Shown: piece after piece, positions 8,755 to 18,003 of the stretch
Layout of the letters: each line of letters begins with the position of its first letter
How positions within the stretch are numbered: position 1 is the first letter of the stretch
NCBI GenBank assembly: GCA_030587435.1
Contig: JAUQZC010000067.1
Location: 1-64,000 of the forward strand
Length of the DNA: 64,000 nt
Source of the DNA: Candidatus Baldrarchaeota archaeon
GTDB lineage: Archaea > Asgardarchaeota > Baldrarchaeia > Baldrarchaeales > DXJG01
Direction of reading: 5' to 3'
The notes under the pieces: model-generated
The model's database searches: none
What the model was told of the DNA's origin: nothing
The model's input: only the letters and a program-made list of their open reading frames with translations
Translations under genes and position numbers: made by a program

Positions 8755-10203
8755 TTAATATGTTTTAGCTATTGCAGCCATCTTTTTAGTCTCTCTACCA
8801 CATATAGGGCAAACTTCGCTCTCAGCTAGGTTAGCTAAGTCTTCTGACATCACAACACCTAGCACGTCCCCATCTACCTCTTCGCATATTTTTAGTCCAC
8901 ATTCATCACTTTCACACCATGGAATTAAGGCGATACCACGTCTATTTTGAATAATTTCCCTAGCTTCTTGCAGGTTTTTAACTCTGAATATTCTTCTTCT
9001 AAATTCTTCCCATGCTCTTTTCCTAAGGTTTTCTTCAATTTCGGTGAATATTTCTTTTACAACCGTCGTTAAATCACCTATCGAGTATGTTTTTCTTTCG
9101 AATGTATCTCGTCTTACAATTGTTACTTGGTTATTTGCAACGTCTTTTGGCCCTATTTCTACTCTAACAGGAATCCCTCTAAACTCCCAGTCGTAAAACT
9201 TCCTACCAGGGCTAATGTCTCTTTCGTCAAGAAACGTTCTGATGCCCCCTTGCCTTAAGATGTCAAGAACTTTTCTACACTGTTGAAGAACTTTTTCTTC
9301 CTCTCCCTTATAGATTATTGGCACAATAACTACTTGTATTGGAGCTATCGAAGGAAGGAAAATAGCTCCTCGATTGTCTCCATGTATTGCTACTATTGCT
9401 GCAATAACTCGTTCAGAAATACCGTAACATGTTTGATAAGCAAATTGGTGCTTTCCATTTACATCTTCATATGTTAGCTCGAAAGCTTTGGCAAAATTTT
9501 GCCCAAGGTTGTGTACGGTTCCTATTTGCATTGTTCTGCCATCGGGCATCAAGGTGTCAAAGGCAATACTATACTCCGCGCCTGCAAACTTATCGAAGCT
9601 GGGTCGTCGACAAATTATGTAGGGAACTCCTAGCTCATTAAAAAACTTGCTGTAGACTTCGACAGCTTCTTTAACTTGCTTTTCAGCTTCTTCCATAGTA
9701 GCATGTACGGTGTGAGCTTCTTTAAATGTGGTTACTTCACGTACCCGTATTAATGGTTTTGTAGCCTTTGTTTCATATCTAAAAATATTTACTATTTGAT
9801 ATACTTTAATTGGCAGATCTGCATGACTGTGTACCCATTTTTTGAACATGCTGTACATGGCTGTTTCGCTTGTGGGTCTTAAAGCAAGTTTTTTCTCCAG
9901 TTTTCTTAATCCTCCGTGGGTAACCCAGTATACTTCTCCTTCAAACCCTTTTATATGCTCTTTTTCAAGGCCAAGAATATCTTCGGGTATGAGAAGGGGG
10001 AATAATACTTCTTCATGCCCTGTATTATTGAGAAGCCTTCTAATGATATCTAGAACATATTTCCTAAGTTTAAATCCGTACGGACGCCAAACATAACATC
10101 CCTTAACTGGATATCTTGTATCTACTAGTTCAGCGTCCATAATAATGGTTCTAAACCATTCACTGAAGTTCTTATACTTATCAAATGCTTCTTTTTCTTC
10201 CAT
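8755..10203 (-). CDS. proS: Prolyl-tRNA synthetase, archaeal/eukaryotic type
   Basis: A class II synthetase of 482 residues that charges tRNA-Pro. Visible class II motifs include the dimer motif [11 protein letters not shown], motif 2 [16 protein letters not shown] with FKEAHT, and motif 3 region GISERVIAA. An anticodon-binding domain ([15 protein letters not shown]) follows. The C-terminal zinc-binding domain carries CESDECG and CPICGR and ends in Tyr, as in the eukaryote-like ProRS group. It lacks the bacterial editing insertion. Transcribed alone, with GGGGTT upstream of the ATG. Confidence 0.95.
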   Translation of the reverse strand: MEEKEAFDKYKNFSEWFRTIIMDAELVDTRYPVKGCYVWRPYGFKLRKYVLDIIRRLLNNTGHEEVLFPLLIPEDILGLEKEHIKGFEGEVYWVTHGGLRKLEKKLALRPTSETAMYSMFKKWVHSHADLPIKVYQIVNIFRYETKATKPLIRVREVTTFKEAHTVHATMEEAEKQVKEAVEVYSKFFNELGVPYIICRRPSFDKFAGAEYSIAFDTLMPDGRTMQIGTVHNLGQNFAKAFELTYEDVNGKHQFAYQTCYGISERVIAAIVAIHGDNRGAIFLPSIAPIQVVIVPIIYKGEEEKVLQQCRKVLDILRQGGIRTFLDERDISPGRKFYDWEFRGIPVRVEIGPKDVANNQVTIVRRDTFERKTYSIGDLTTVVKEIFTEIEENLRKRAWEEFRRRIFRVKNLQEAREIIQNRRGIALIPWCESDECGLKICEEVDGDVLGVVMSEDLANLAESEVCPICGRETKKMAAIAKTY

Positions 10204-10351
10204 CTTAATAACCCCAAGTTAGTGCCATATACTTAGTGAGGGTTTGAAATCCTTTCTTTCCTTTTAATACAGTTTTAATTTAAATTTTTCAGCAACAATA
10301 TTTAACTAATGCTTTTGCCAACCATTGCTTCAAAATATGACGTGAAACTTG

Positions 10352-11260
10352 TTAGATTACCTTTCTTATACGGTTTAGAAGTTGTCTAGCTCTTTTGTAT
10401 ATCATATGCTTGTCAGGGAAACCTGTTGGACCGGGAAATTCAACAACGAACGATGCTGCTGCTGTTGCAGCTGCAACGGCCCATTTTACATCGTGGGAAA
10501 CTTGATATTCCAAGGTGAAAATGACCGTATATACATCGCCAGCACCAGTACTATCAACGAGTTTACTTGGCTTGATTGTTGGAGCGTAGAAGACTCCTTC
10601 TCTTGTACCTATATATGAGCCTTTTTCTCCTAGAGTTACTAAGGCTATGTCTGCGCCCATTTCCACGAGAGTTTCAGCTGCTTTGCTAGGTAAATTCGTT
10701 TTAGCGATGACTTTGGCTTCGTAAATGTCTGCATGAACAACATTTACAAGCTTTAAGAAACGCTCTGCTTCATTCCATTCTGAAAGAAATACTTTACCTG
10801 TTTTATCTATTTTTCTAACATATCCCTGTACATCAAGAGAAATGTACTTGTTTTTAGAATAAATTTTCCTAAGGGTCGAGAGAGGAATTTCATTAATAAC
10901 GGAACCTATGTGAAATGTTTTTGCGTTCAAGCATGGTTTGCATAGATCGTCTGGTAATATTGGTTCACATCGATCCATTAGAAAAAGGGTTCGTTCACTA
11001 TTCTCATATATTAGTTTAAATTTTGTTGTCGGCGCTGAAACCTGCTTAACGCATGTCAAATTTACTTCCCTTTTTATTAGGAAAGAGAGAAGATTTTCTG
11101 GAAAATCTTTTCCTATCTTGCTAACTAATAAGGCTTTAGCACCGTAGGTTTTTGAAGCTAAAGTACTGTAAGTTGCAGCTCCTCCCACAGATCTTGCCTG
11201 AAAACTTCCTCTTTTTATTTCATCTATTACTATATGGCCTAGAATGGCTATGTCGTACAT
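10352..11260 (-). CDS. PfkB-family carbohydrate kinase
   Basis: A ribokinase-fold kinase of 302 residues that phosphorylates a sugar or nucleoside using ATP. The N-terminal substrate region is GHIVIDEI with GGAATYST. The catalytic anion-hole motif is DSTGAGDVYT, where the Asp is the expected base. The lid region after LILVT-type strands is present. I prefer the ATG at 11260 because GGGAG lies seven bases upstream; ATG 11278 would overlap that site. The substrate is not readable from sequence. The neighbouring adk is divergent. Confidence 0.85.
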   Translation of the reverse strand: MYDIAILGHIVIDEIKRGSFQARSVGGAATYSTLASKTYGAKALLVSKIGKDFPENLLSFLIKREVNLTCVKQVSAPTTKFKLIYENSERTLFLMDRCEPILPDDLCKPCLNAKTFHIGSVINEIPLSTLRKIYSKNKYISLDVQGYVRKIDKTGKVFLSEWNEAERFLKLVNVVHADIYEAKVIAKTNLPSKAAETLVEMGADIALVTLGEKGSYIGTREGVFYAPTIKPSKLVDSTGAGDVYTVIFTLEYQVSHDVKWAVAAATAAASFVVEFPGPTGFPDKHMIYKRARQLLNRIRKVI

Positions 11261-11427
11261 TTTTATCTCCCATTTCATTGATTGTTTAGTAAGCCATTTT
11301 AACTTGGATGAATGTTTACTAAGATTAAATAGTGCTTATCCTAATTTTGCTATCTTAAGAACCCTAAAATTTATTTGGAATGGAAAATATTCACTAGACT
11401 GTTAGCATCGACATGAGGGTGATTTGG

Positions 11428-12090
11428 GTGAGAATAATCTTACTTGGTCCACCTGGCTCTGGAAAGGGAACCCAAGCTAAACTTCTTTCGAAGAAATATA
11501 GTATACCTCATATAGCTATGGGAGATATTTTGAGAGAAGAGGTTGCAAAGAAAACGCCATTAGGGGAAAAAGTCAATGTATATATGAGTAAAGGGGAACT
11601 TGTCCCAGATGAAATTGTTATAGAAGTTTTGAAAAAACGATTACAAGAAGCAGATTGCGTAAATGGATTTATTTTAGATGGGTTCCCAAGAACTTTAAAC
11701 CAAGCCAAGGCTTTAGATAATATGTTAAACGAATTAAACCTTAAAATTGATGCTGTTATCTATATCGATGTCCCAGACGAGGAGATTATGAAACGTTTAT
11801 CGCTTCGAAGAACATGTAAGGTATGTGGAAGAATTTATAATTTACATTATAATCCGCCTAAACAGGATGGTAAATGCGACGTATGTGGTGGAGAACTAAT
11901 TATTAGAGATGACGATAAACCAGAGGTCATAAAAAATAGGCTCAAGGTATATAATGATCAAACAAAGCCTTTAGTTAACTACTACGAAACTCATAAGTTA
12001 TTGATTCGTATTAATGGTGTAGATCCTATAGATAAGGTGTTCCAACAAATAGTTGAGAAATTAAGCCTTAAAAAAAGGTTAACTGAATAA
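11428..12090 (+). CDS. adk: Adenylate kinase with zinc-binding LID
   Basis: Converts ATP + AMP to 2 ADP. The P-loop LLGPPGSGKGTQ lies at residues 5-16, DGFPRT marks the AMP site, and RRTCKVCG with CDVCGGEL supplies four LID cysteines for zinc. It is the long-form, bacterial/eukaryotic-type Adk rather than the small archaeal trimeric AdkA. The GTG at 11428 is preferred since GGTGAT stands four bases upstream; ATG 11413 is in frame. The phosphatase gene begins 29 bp downstream, so the two may share a transcript. Confidence 0.93.
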   Translation: MRIILLGPPGSGKGTQAKLLSKKYSIPHIAMGDILREEVAKKTPLGEKVNVYMSKGELVPDEIVIEVLKKRLQEADCVNGFILDGFPRTLNQAKALDNMLNELNLKIDAVIYIDVPDEEIMKRLSLRRTCKVCGRIYNLHYNPPKQDGKCDVCGGELIIRDDDKPEVIKNRLKVYNDQTKPLVNYYETHKLLIRINGVDPIDKVFQQIVEKLSLKKRLTE

Positions 12091-12119
12091 TTTAGAATTG
12101 CAAATCGATGGGTGATTTT

Positions 12120-12974
12120 GTGGAAAGAAAAATCAATGAAATCGTTAAACACCCAGAGATGGTATCTTCTCTGACTCCAAGAGACATAGAAGACATTATT
12201 CAAATGGCTTCTAACCTGTTTAGGGCTGAGAATTCTCTTTTGGAAATAGAAGGAAATAATATTTTATTTGTCGGCGACACCCATGGAGACTTTAATTCAA
12301 CTAGGAAACTCGTGAAGTTATTTCTAACTGGAAAGTGCAATTATATTGTTTTTCTAGGAGACTACGTCGATAGAGGAGCTTACCAGATAGAAAATATAAA
12401 CTATGTTCTATGCTTAAAGCTCTTCTACCCGGAAAATGTAATCTTACTTCGTGGTAATCATGAGACGCCTCTTGCAAACCTCCATTATGGTTTCTATTAC
12501 GAAGTGCTACAAAAATTGGATAAAAAATTCTATGATTTATATAGTGAATTATTTGCAAAAATGCCTTACGCAGTTTTGGTAAACAACCATGTATTGGCAT
12601 TGCATGGAGGCATCGCAGAAAGTTTGAAAAATATTCAACAAATCAAGGGTATAAAAAAGGACTTAATTGATGTAAGAGACCCTATGGTTCTTCAGATATT
12701 ATGGAACGATCCAAGCGACGATGTTCTAGGTTTTCAACCCAGTATGAGGGGGCCTGGAATAAGAGTTTTTGGTAAGGACGTATTTGAAGAATTTGCCATG
12801 GAAAATGATATAGAACTTATGATTAGGGCTCATGAAGTATTTCCTGAGGGATATCGCTACTTTTTTGGAGGGAAATTGCTCAGTATCTTCTCGGCCAGAA
12901 ACTACGTCATCCCTGTGAATGCTAAAATTGCCGAACTAACATCAGAAGGAAAAATTAAGTTAATAGATGTTTGA
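12120..12974 (+). CDS. PPP-family serine/threonine protein phosphatase
   Basis: A metallophosphatase with the full PPP signature: GDTHG, GDYVDRG and RGNHE, the histidines in LALHGG, and RAHEVF plus a C-terminal SARNY that matches the eukaryotic PP1/PP2A SAPNY region. It would dephosphorylate Ser/Thr on proteins in the cytosol. The GTG at 12120 has GGTGAT three bases upstream; ATG 12108 is in frame but without a site. It lies just downstream of adk. The likeness to eukaryotic phosphatases is notable but known from archaea. Confidence 0.9.
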   Translation: MERKINEIVKHPEMVSSLTPRDIEDIIQMASNLFRAENSLLEIEGNNILFVGDTHGDFNSTRKLVKLFLTGKCNYIVFLGDYVDRGAYQIENINYVLCLKLFYPENVILLRGNHETPLANLHYGFYYEVLQKLDKKFYDLYSELFAKMPYAVLVNNHVLALHGGIAESLKNIQQIKGIKKDLIDVRDPMVLQILWNDPSDDVLGFQPSMRGPGIRVFGKDVFEEFAMENDIELMIRAHEVFPEGYRYFFGGKLLSIFSARNYVIPVNAKIAELTSEGKIKLIDV

Positions 12975-13020
12975 ATTATTAGCTTGCTTTTTCCCGTCAT
13001 CTGACATTTTTAGCGCAAAT

Positions 13021-13030
13021 CTTAAATATT
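13021..13030 (+). promoter_or_regulatory. Candidate TATA box for structured RNA
   Basis: CTTAAATATT preceded by GCGCAAAT, an archaeal BRE/TATA-like pair. It sits about 30-40 bp upstream of the first paired base of the candidate RNA, as expected for its transcription start. By eye only. Confidence 0.35.
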
Positions 13031-13062
13031 CTTATTATTTTCAATTTTTTATTGATGCGAAA

Positions 13063-13155
13063 TGGAGGGAGAAAGTGAGGAAAACTCCGATGATCGAGGG
13101 AGGGAGGAAATAAGTCTACATATTCCTCCCTACATGTTTTCACCAATGACCTCTA
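13063..13155 (+). ncRNA. Candidate structured RNA
   Basis: Nested complementarity in a 364-bp gene-free stretch. The outer stem TGGAGG (13063-13068) pairs with CCTCTA (13150-13155), with one G-U. The middle stem pairs GTGA-GG-AAAAC (13075-13085, two-base bulge) with GTTTTCAC (13136-13143). The inner stem pairs GGGAGGAA (13102-13109) with TTCCTCCC (13123-13130) around a 13-base loop. The stems are properly nested and more GC-rich than the flanks. A further hairpin lies at 13174-13194. No known family fits; the RNA class is unknown. Confidence 0.45.
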
Positions 13156-13173
13156 TCATTAGAAACCATAATA

Positions 13174-13194
13174 GATTAAGACTCTAGTCTAATC
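13174..13194. repeat. Inverted repeat hairpin
   Basis: GATTAAGAC (13174-13182) faces GTCTAATC (13187-13194) across a four-base loop with one bulged A. It follows the candidate RNA and could be part of it or help end transcription. Confidence 0.4.
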
Positions 13195-13338
13195 ATCATC
13201 GGGTTTGATCGTAATTTTACTTTGTTATAACTGCCAACTACTATCAAAAAGTTCAAAGCTAATTAACCAAAGATACTTACAAGAAGCTGTTGGTGATCAC
13301 TGAAATTTAAACTAGATGAACTGTAGGAGACTGGAAAG

Positions 13339-13770
13339 GTGTATAATGTAGTTGATAAAGATGAACAGTTTAAAAAAGATGAGACATTCGGTTTCCCGGT
13401 ACCAAAAATCTTAGAAAGAGGTTTTAAAGTTTTAAATATGAAGGATATAGATATAACGACGATTCTTTGGGCCTTAACAGGTTTAAACTACACGGCAGTG
13501 AAAGTGCTTGAAATGCTTTTAAATGAAACCTTGACAGTCTTAGAAATCTCTAGTAGGATTGATAAAAGTAGGAGTTGGGTTCAGAAACTGCTTGGCTTAC
13601 TATTTAAGTATGGACTTGTTGAAAGAACTTGGGTGTCTAGCCAACAAAAATATTTTTATAAAATTTCGAACAAAGCTGCATTCTTTAATGCGCTTAAACA
13701 TATTTTGAATGAAGTTTATAGAGAAGTTATTAAGTTTTTATCTAAAGATTCTAGGTTAAACACTAAATAA
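13339..13770 (+). CDS. Winged-helix DNA-binding protein (TrmB/MarR-like)
   Basis: A 143-residue protein with one winged helix-turn-helix at about 50-115. The pattern is VLEMLLNETLTVLEISSRIDKSRSWVQ (helix 2 plus recognition helix), then LLFKYGLVERT and a wing. This suits a transcription regulator with a short helical dimerisation tail. The GTG at 13339 follows AGGAG. The 40-odd N-terminal residues have no obvious fold. It lies immediately downstream of the candidate structured RNA; no target is evident. Confidence 0.7.
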   Translation: MYNVVDKDEQFKKDETFGFPVPKILERGFKVLNMKDIDITTILWALTGLNYTAVKVLEMLLNETLTVLEISSRIDKSRSWVQKLLGLLFKYGLVERTWVSSQQKYFYKISNKAAFFNALKHILNEVYREVIKFLSKDSRLNTK

Positions 13771-13794
13771 AATATGATAGAAAATTGTATACGT

Positions 13795-14235
13795 TTAATC
13801 TAGGTTAAGTAGGTATAGCTTTAATTTTTCATCGAAACTTCGTTCTAACGGCTCTTTCAACTTTACTAGGAATATCTCGCATGTAACGGAGATTATAGAC
13901 CCTGGAAGTAAGTGTCCACCAAAAGCTGCACCATCTCTCCTCGAAACTATAATATGTGCATGTACAAACGGTTTTCCTTCTTTAAGGCTTACATTGCCAA
14001 GTAAGCTAACTATTTCTAATTCGCCTTCCATGTTGATTTCCTTGTATTTTCCTTCAACAAATATTCCCATCTTCACTTTGTTTAGAGCTCCTATACCCGT
14101 GAAGAAGCCAGCTTTAATGTTTTCCTTCTTAACTATCGAGCTTAGGGCTTCTAGTAGATCCTCGCCCTTTTCTAATTTTACAACTAGAACTTCACTGACT
14201 TCATTTTTCTTTACTTTCACCTTAGCCACCTCCAA
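13795..14235 (-). CDS. PPC-domain (DUF296) protein
   Basis: A 146-residue protein matching the plants-and-prokaryotes-conserved domain: GEDLLEALSSI, the central AGFFTGIGAL, a strand-rich core, HAHIIVSRRDGAAFGGHLLPG with metal-ligand-like histidines, and a final SVTCEIF strand. Bacterial and archaeal members form trimers; DNA binding has been proposed for plant relatives with AT-hooks, which are lacking here. It is divergent from the DNA polymerase gene by 83 bp. The biochemical role is unknown. Confidence 0.85.
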   Translation of the reverse strand: MEVAKVKVKKNEVSEVLVVKLEKGEDLLEALSSIVKKENIKAGFFTGIGALNKVKMGIFVEGKYKEINMEGELEIVSLLGNVSLKEGKPFVHAHIIVSRRDGAAFGGHLLPGSIISVTCEIFLVKLKEPLERSFDEKLKLYLLNLD

Positions 14236-14318
14236 ATAGATGTATTAAAATATGCGTTAACTCGTTATTAATAATTTGAGGAAAATTTATACTCTACTTA
14301 GTGCCTTAATATTTGGGG

Positions 14319-16991
14319 ATGAACTTTACTATGAAAAAAGCAGTCCAAAAGAGGTTAACTGAATATATCAATAAGGGAGAGGACAAGTCCTTAGATGAAG
14401 TAGAGACGGAGGAAGTTATCGAAGAAGAAGCCATCTATGAGGTTGAAACATCTTTCACAAATGATAATGAGAAGGAAATTGCTTCTGGTATTTTACTTTC
14501 TGTTGGTTATGATGGGGCAAAAGGCTGCGCATACGCTAAATTGTATAATCCAGAAAATAGGAAGATCTTCATATGGTATGATGAAGAAAAAACCCATAGA
14601 CCATATCTCTTAACTGACTTAAGTAGAGAAGAACTTGAAAAAATACCCGATGTCATAAATCATAAGGGTTTAATAGGTTTTGGAGAAGTTGAAAAATACG
14701 ATCCACTTAGGGATCAATGGGTAAAAATGACTAAAGTTATTGCAGATGACCCGCTTTCCATTGGAGGTAAGCCTAACTCACTTAGGGAACTTCTTCCTTC
14801 AGACCAGTGGGGTAAAAGAGCGTGGGAAGCAAAAATAAGGTATCATCACTGTTTCACATACGATAATAATCTGATTCCAGGCATGCCATATATTGAAAGA
14901 GATAAAAAATTACAATTAATTAAAGTAAGAATTCCCGAGAATGTTAAAGAAAATCTTTTTAACCTCCTGAAAAGCGAGGATATTGAATATGGTGATATTT
15001 TAGACAGGTACTTACCCGTATTTCTTTACCCAGTTCCTCATATTGATAGAGTAGCTATTGACATTGAGGTTTTTACACCTAAGTTAGATAGAATTCCAGA
15101 TTCTAAGGAAGCCGAATATAACATTATCTCAGCTGCATTTGCATCAACAGACGGTCTAAACAAGGTTTTTGTCTTAAGACGTGCAAATCTTGAGAGTTCT
15201 AAAAAAGTTGAGGATTTACCTAGCAATGTTGAAATTATTTATTTCGATGATGAAAAAGAAATGATTAAGGAAATTTTTAATGTAATTAATCAATATCCTA
15301 TAGTTATTACGTTCAATGGGGATAACTTTGACTTAAGATATCTTTATCACAGGGCAATTAGGCTTGGATTTAAAAAAGAGGAAATACCCATTGAACTTAC
15401 TAAGGACGAAGCTCACGTAAAATATGGTGTTCACATAGATTTGTATAAATTCTTCTATAATAATGCGATTAAAGTGTATGCGTTTGGTAATGCCTACAAG
15501 GAAGTTACATTGGACACTATAGCAAAAGCTTTGCTAGGAACCAGTAAAGTTGAGATAGAGAAGCCCATATCAGAACTTTCACTAGAAGAATTAGCACACT
15601 ATAACTACCAAGATGCAAAAATAACTTTAGATCTTACAACTTTTAACAATAACTTAACATTAAAACTTATCATATTGCTAATGAGAATCTCGCGTCTACC
15701 CATGGAAGATCTTGTTAGACAAGGTGTATCCAGTTGGGTTAAAAGTCTTTTCTACGCTGAACATAGAATACGAAACTATTTGATCCCCAGACCAGAGGAA
15801 ATAACAGGACTAAAGGGAACCGTTGATACAACCCCGATCATTAAAGGCAAAAAATATAAAGGCGCTATAGTAGTTGAGCCAAAACCCGGAGTACACTTTA
15901 ATGTCGTTGTATTAGATTTCGCGTCTTTGTATCCCTCAGTTATTAAGAAGTATAATCTTAGTTACGAAACTGTTAGATGTGTCCATCCAGAGTGTAGAGA
16001 CCAGAAGGTTCCTGAAACCAACCATTGGGTATGTAAGAAACGTAGAGGATTAACTTCTCAGATAATAGGTTTCTTAAGAGACATAAGAGTTAAATGGTTT
16101 AAACCTATGAGCAAAAACAAGAATCTGTCTGATGAAGTACGAAATTGGTATTCAGTAGTTCAGCAAGCACTCAAAGTGTTTATTAACGCATCCTATGGAG
16201 TTTTTGGTGCAGAACACTTCCCCTTCTACTGCCTGCCAGTTGCGGAAAGCACTGCTGCGATAGGGAGATATGCGATTATGAAAACTATTAAAAAGGCTAA
16301 GGAACTTGGAGTGGAAGTAGTGTACGGTGATACTGATAGTGTTTTTCTAAAGGAACCTAGCGAAGAGAAGATTAGAGAATTGATTAGGTGGAGTAGTGGA
16401 GAACTTGGAATCGAATTGGATGTTGATAAAGTTTACAGGTATTTGGCTTTATCTCAGAGGAAGAAGAACTATCTGGGAGTATTTGATGATGGAAGTGTTG
16501 ACATTAAAGGTTTGACAGGTAAAAAGAGGAATACACCGATATTTCTTCAAAAAGCCTTTATGGAAGTTGTGAGAGTGTTAGGAGAAGTAAAATCTGCGGA
16601 GGATTTTGAAAAAGCTAAGGAAAAAATACGAGAAATAGCACAAGAATGTTACAGAAAATTAGAAGAAAGAAAATACTCACTTGAAGAACTAGCTTTCAAA
16701 GTGCAACTTACTAAGCCATTGAAACAATATGTTAAAACGACGCCTCAGCATGTGAAAGCTGCAAGAATGCTTGCAGCTCAAGGAAAAGATATAAGACCTG
16801 GCGATATAATAACTTTTGTGAAAACTAGAGGGGTACCTGGTGTTAAACCTGTTCAATACGCCTCAATATATGAGATAGATATAGAAAAATACAAAGATCA
16901 CATAAGGACTACATTTGAGCAGATTCTGGACGCGCTAGGAATAGATTTTAGCGAAATTGTTGGTATACGTAGTCTTGACATGTTTATCTAA
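14319..16991 (+). CDS. polB: Family B DNA polymerase
   Basis: A replicative or repair polymerase of about 890 residues. The proofreading domain is intact: Exo I DIEVFTP, Exo II FNGDNFDLRY, Exo III YNYQDAKI. Polymerase motifs follow: A DFASLYPSVI, B KVFINASYG, C YGDTDSVF, and a KKNY(L)G-type thumb motif. An acidic N-terminal extension (about 1-55) is rich in Glu. The C-terminus ends RSLDMFI, resembling a degenerate PCNA-binding tail. The start could be ATG 14319 or ATG 14331; GGGG lies before both. No intein. Confidence 0.95.
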   Translation: MNFTMKKAVQKRLTEYINKGEDKSLDEVETEEVIEEEAIYEVETSFTNDNEKEIASGILLSVGYDGAKGCAYAKLYNPENRKIFIWYDEEKTHRPYLLTDLSREELEKIPDVINHKGLIGFGEVEKYDPLRDQWVKMTKVIADDPLSIGGKPNSLRELLPSDQWGKRAWEAKIRYHHCFTYDNNLIPGMPYIERDKKLQLIKVRIPENVKENLFNLLKSEDIEYGDILDRYLPVFLYPVPHIDRVAIDIEVFTPKLDRIPDSKEAEYNIISAAFASTDGLNKVFVLRRANLESSKKVEDLPSNVEIIYFDDEKEMIKEIFNVINQYPIVITFNGDNFDLRYLYHRAIRLGFKKEEIPIELTKDEAHVKYGVHIDLYKFFYNNAIKVYAFGNAYKEVTLDTIAKALLGTSKVEIEKPISELSLEELAHYNYQDAKITLDLTTFNNNLTLKLIILLMRISRLPMEDLVRQGVSSWVKSLFYAEHRIRNYLIPRPEEITGLKGTVDTTPIIKGKKYKGAIVVEPKPGVHFNVVVLDFASLYPSVIKKYNLSYETVRCVHPECRDQKVPETNHWVCKKRRGLTSQIIGFLRDIRVKWFKPMSKNKNLSDEVRNWYSVVQQALKVFINASYGVFGAEHFPFYCLPVAESTAAIGRYAIMKTIKKAKELGVEVVYGDTDSVFLKEPSEEKIRELIRWSSGELGIELDVDKVYRYLALSQRKKNYLGVFDDGSVDIKGLTGKKRNTPIFLQKAFMEVVRVLGEVKSAEDFEKAKEKIREIAQECYRKLEERKYSLEELAFKVQLTKPLKQYVKTTPQHVKAARMLAAQGKDIRPGDIITFVKTRGVPGVKPVQYASIYEIDIEKYKDHIRTTFEQILDALGIDFSEIVGIRSLDMFI

Positions 16992-17026
16992 CTTTTAACA
17001 TGCTAAAAATTAGTTGACCCTCTATT

Positions 17027-17623
17027 TTAGGTTACCATTCTTCCGCATTTATAGCAGAATTTGGCATCCGAAGGTAACTGAGTACCGCAATACATACAGA
17101 ATTTTGTTTCCGAAGTATAGCTTTCATTGTAACCCTTTGTTGATAGGTTAACTTCTCTTGATGACTCCTTGTCTTGAAAGAGAAGTCTTAAATCCGTAGA
17201 GCTCTCTGTTTGGTGATTTTGTTCAGATATATGGCTTATTTGAGGAATTTCAATCTTCTCTTCAGAAATTTCTGAGCAAAAATGTCCTTTAGCATATTCT
17301 ATTATTCTCTTATGACATTCTTCCTTCAGCTTACGGTAATCTTCATGAGTTAATCCTAATAGTTCTAAAGCTTTGTCACGATTTATACATCGCTTTTCTA
17401 GGCTACAACAATAAGCTAAGCTCCCGTAACAGGTTAAAGCCATAGCCTTTTCTATAACAGATTTGAAAATAGGTTGTATTCTTTCTCTACCAATAATTAA
17501 ATCACTGCCATCCACTTTGATTTCAACTAAACTCTGATTTAAAAGCGCTCTTAGAACTTTTTCAGCAGGATAAGCTCTACCACGAATAATAATAGTTCCT
17601 TTGGCCTCCGAAGTTTCTTCCAT
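17027..17623 (-). CDS. Zinc-ribbon protein with a novel cysteine-rich N-domain
   Basis: A 198-residue protein. The C-terminus is a clear double-CxxC zinc ribbon (FCMYCGTQLPSDAKFCYKCG). The N-terminal domain (about 10-110) begins with strands (IIIRGRAYP) and has conserved-looking cysteines in TCYGSLAYCCSLEKRC, then a helix rich in Glu/Lys. A Ser/Glu-rich linker joins the halves. I do not recognise the N-domain; a metal or nucleic-acid role is possible. GGTGG precedes the ATG. Confidence 0.65.
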   Translation of the reverse strand: MEETSEAKGTIIIRGRAYPAEKVLRALLNQSLVEIKVDGSDLIIGRERIQPIFKSVIEKAMALTCYGSLAYCCSLEKRCINRDKALELLGLTHEDYRKLKEECHKRIIEYAKGHFCSEISEEKIEIPQISHISEQNHQTESSTDLRLLFQDKESSREVNLSTKGYNESYTSETKFCMYCGTQLPSDAKFCYKCGRMVT

Positions 17624-17819
17624 TACTTAACCACCAGTTTTAGGTTACTAAGCTAATATAATTAAAATTTCGTATTACACAATTTGTCTTAATGAAATTT
17701 GTATAAAGCTAAACTTATATAAATCTCTTATTAAATGTGCTTTCCATATTTTTAAAACGGAAATAGTCTTATCAAAATCGAACATATGTAGTTATCTAGA
17801 ATATAGGAGGGGCCTTTTG

Positions 17820-17981
17820 GTGAGAAAAAAGTTAATATCCTGCCCAAAGTGCGGATATCAATTTGATGTTTCTTATGCAAGAGCATTTGCATGCCGCGGG
17901 TGCCCATTCTCAGCCATAGGAGACTGCGGTTATATTAAATGTCCAAAATGTGGATATGAATTCCCATACCCTACCTATTAA
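17820..17981 (+). CDS. Small zinc-ribbon protein (53 aa)
   Basis: This short gene starts at GTG 17820, seven bases after GGAGGGG. It encodes two CPKCGY(Q/E)F ribbons flanking a CRGCPF...GDCGY loop, eight cysteines in 53 residues. Small archaeal proteins with this CPKCGY-CxGC-GDCGY-CPKCGYEF layout are often found near iron-transport genes in other archaea, but no such neighbour exists here. Zinc or Fe-S binding is likely; the function is unknown. It lies divergent to the preceding zinc-ribbon gene. Confidence 0.7.
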   Translation: MRKKLISCPKCGYQFDVSYARAFACRGCPFSAIGDCGYIKCPKCGYEFPYPTY

Positions 17982-18003
17982 TTCAAGATAGTTTAATTTC
18001 AGT

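Noticed and set aside
13081..13100. Box C/D sRNA
   Set aside because: GATGATC resembles box C, but no D box or second C'/D' pair is properly spaced.
13063..13155. RNase P RNA
   Set aside because: GAGGAAA resembles its CR-I element, but no matching CR-V partner or P4 pairing was found, and the stretch is short.
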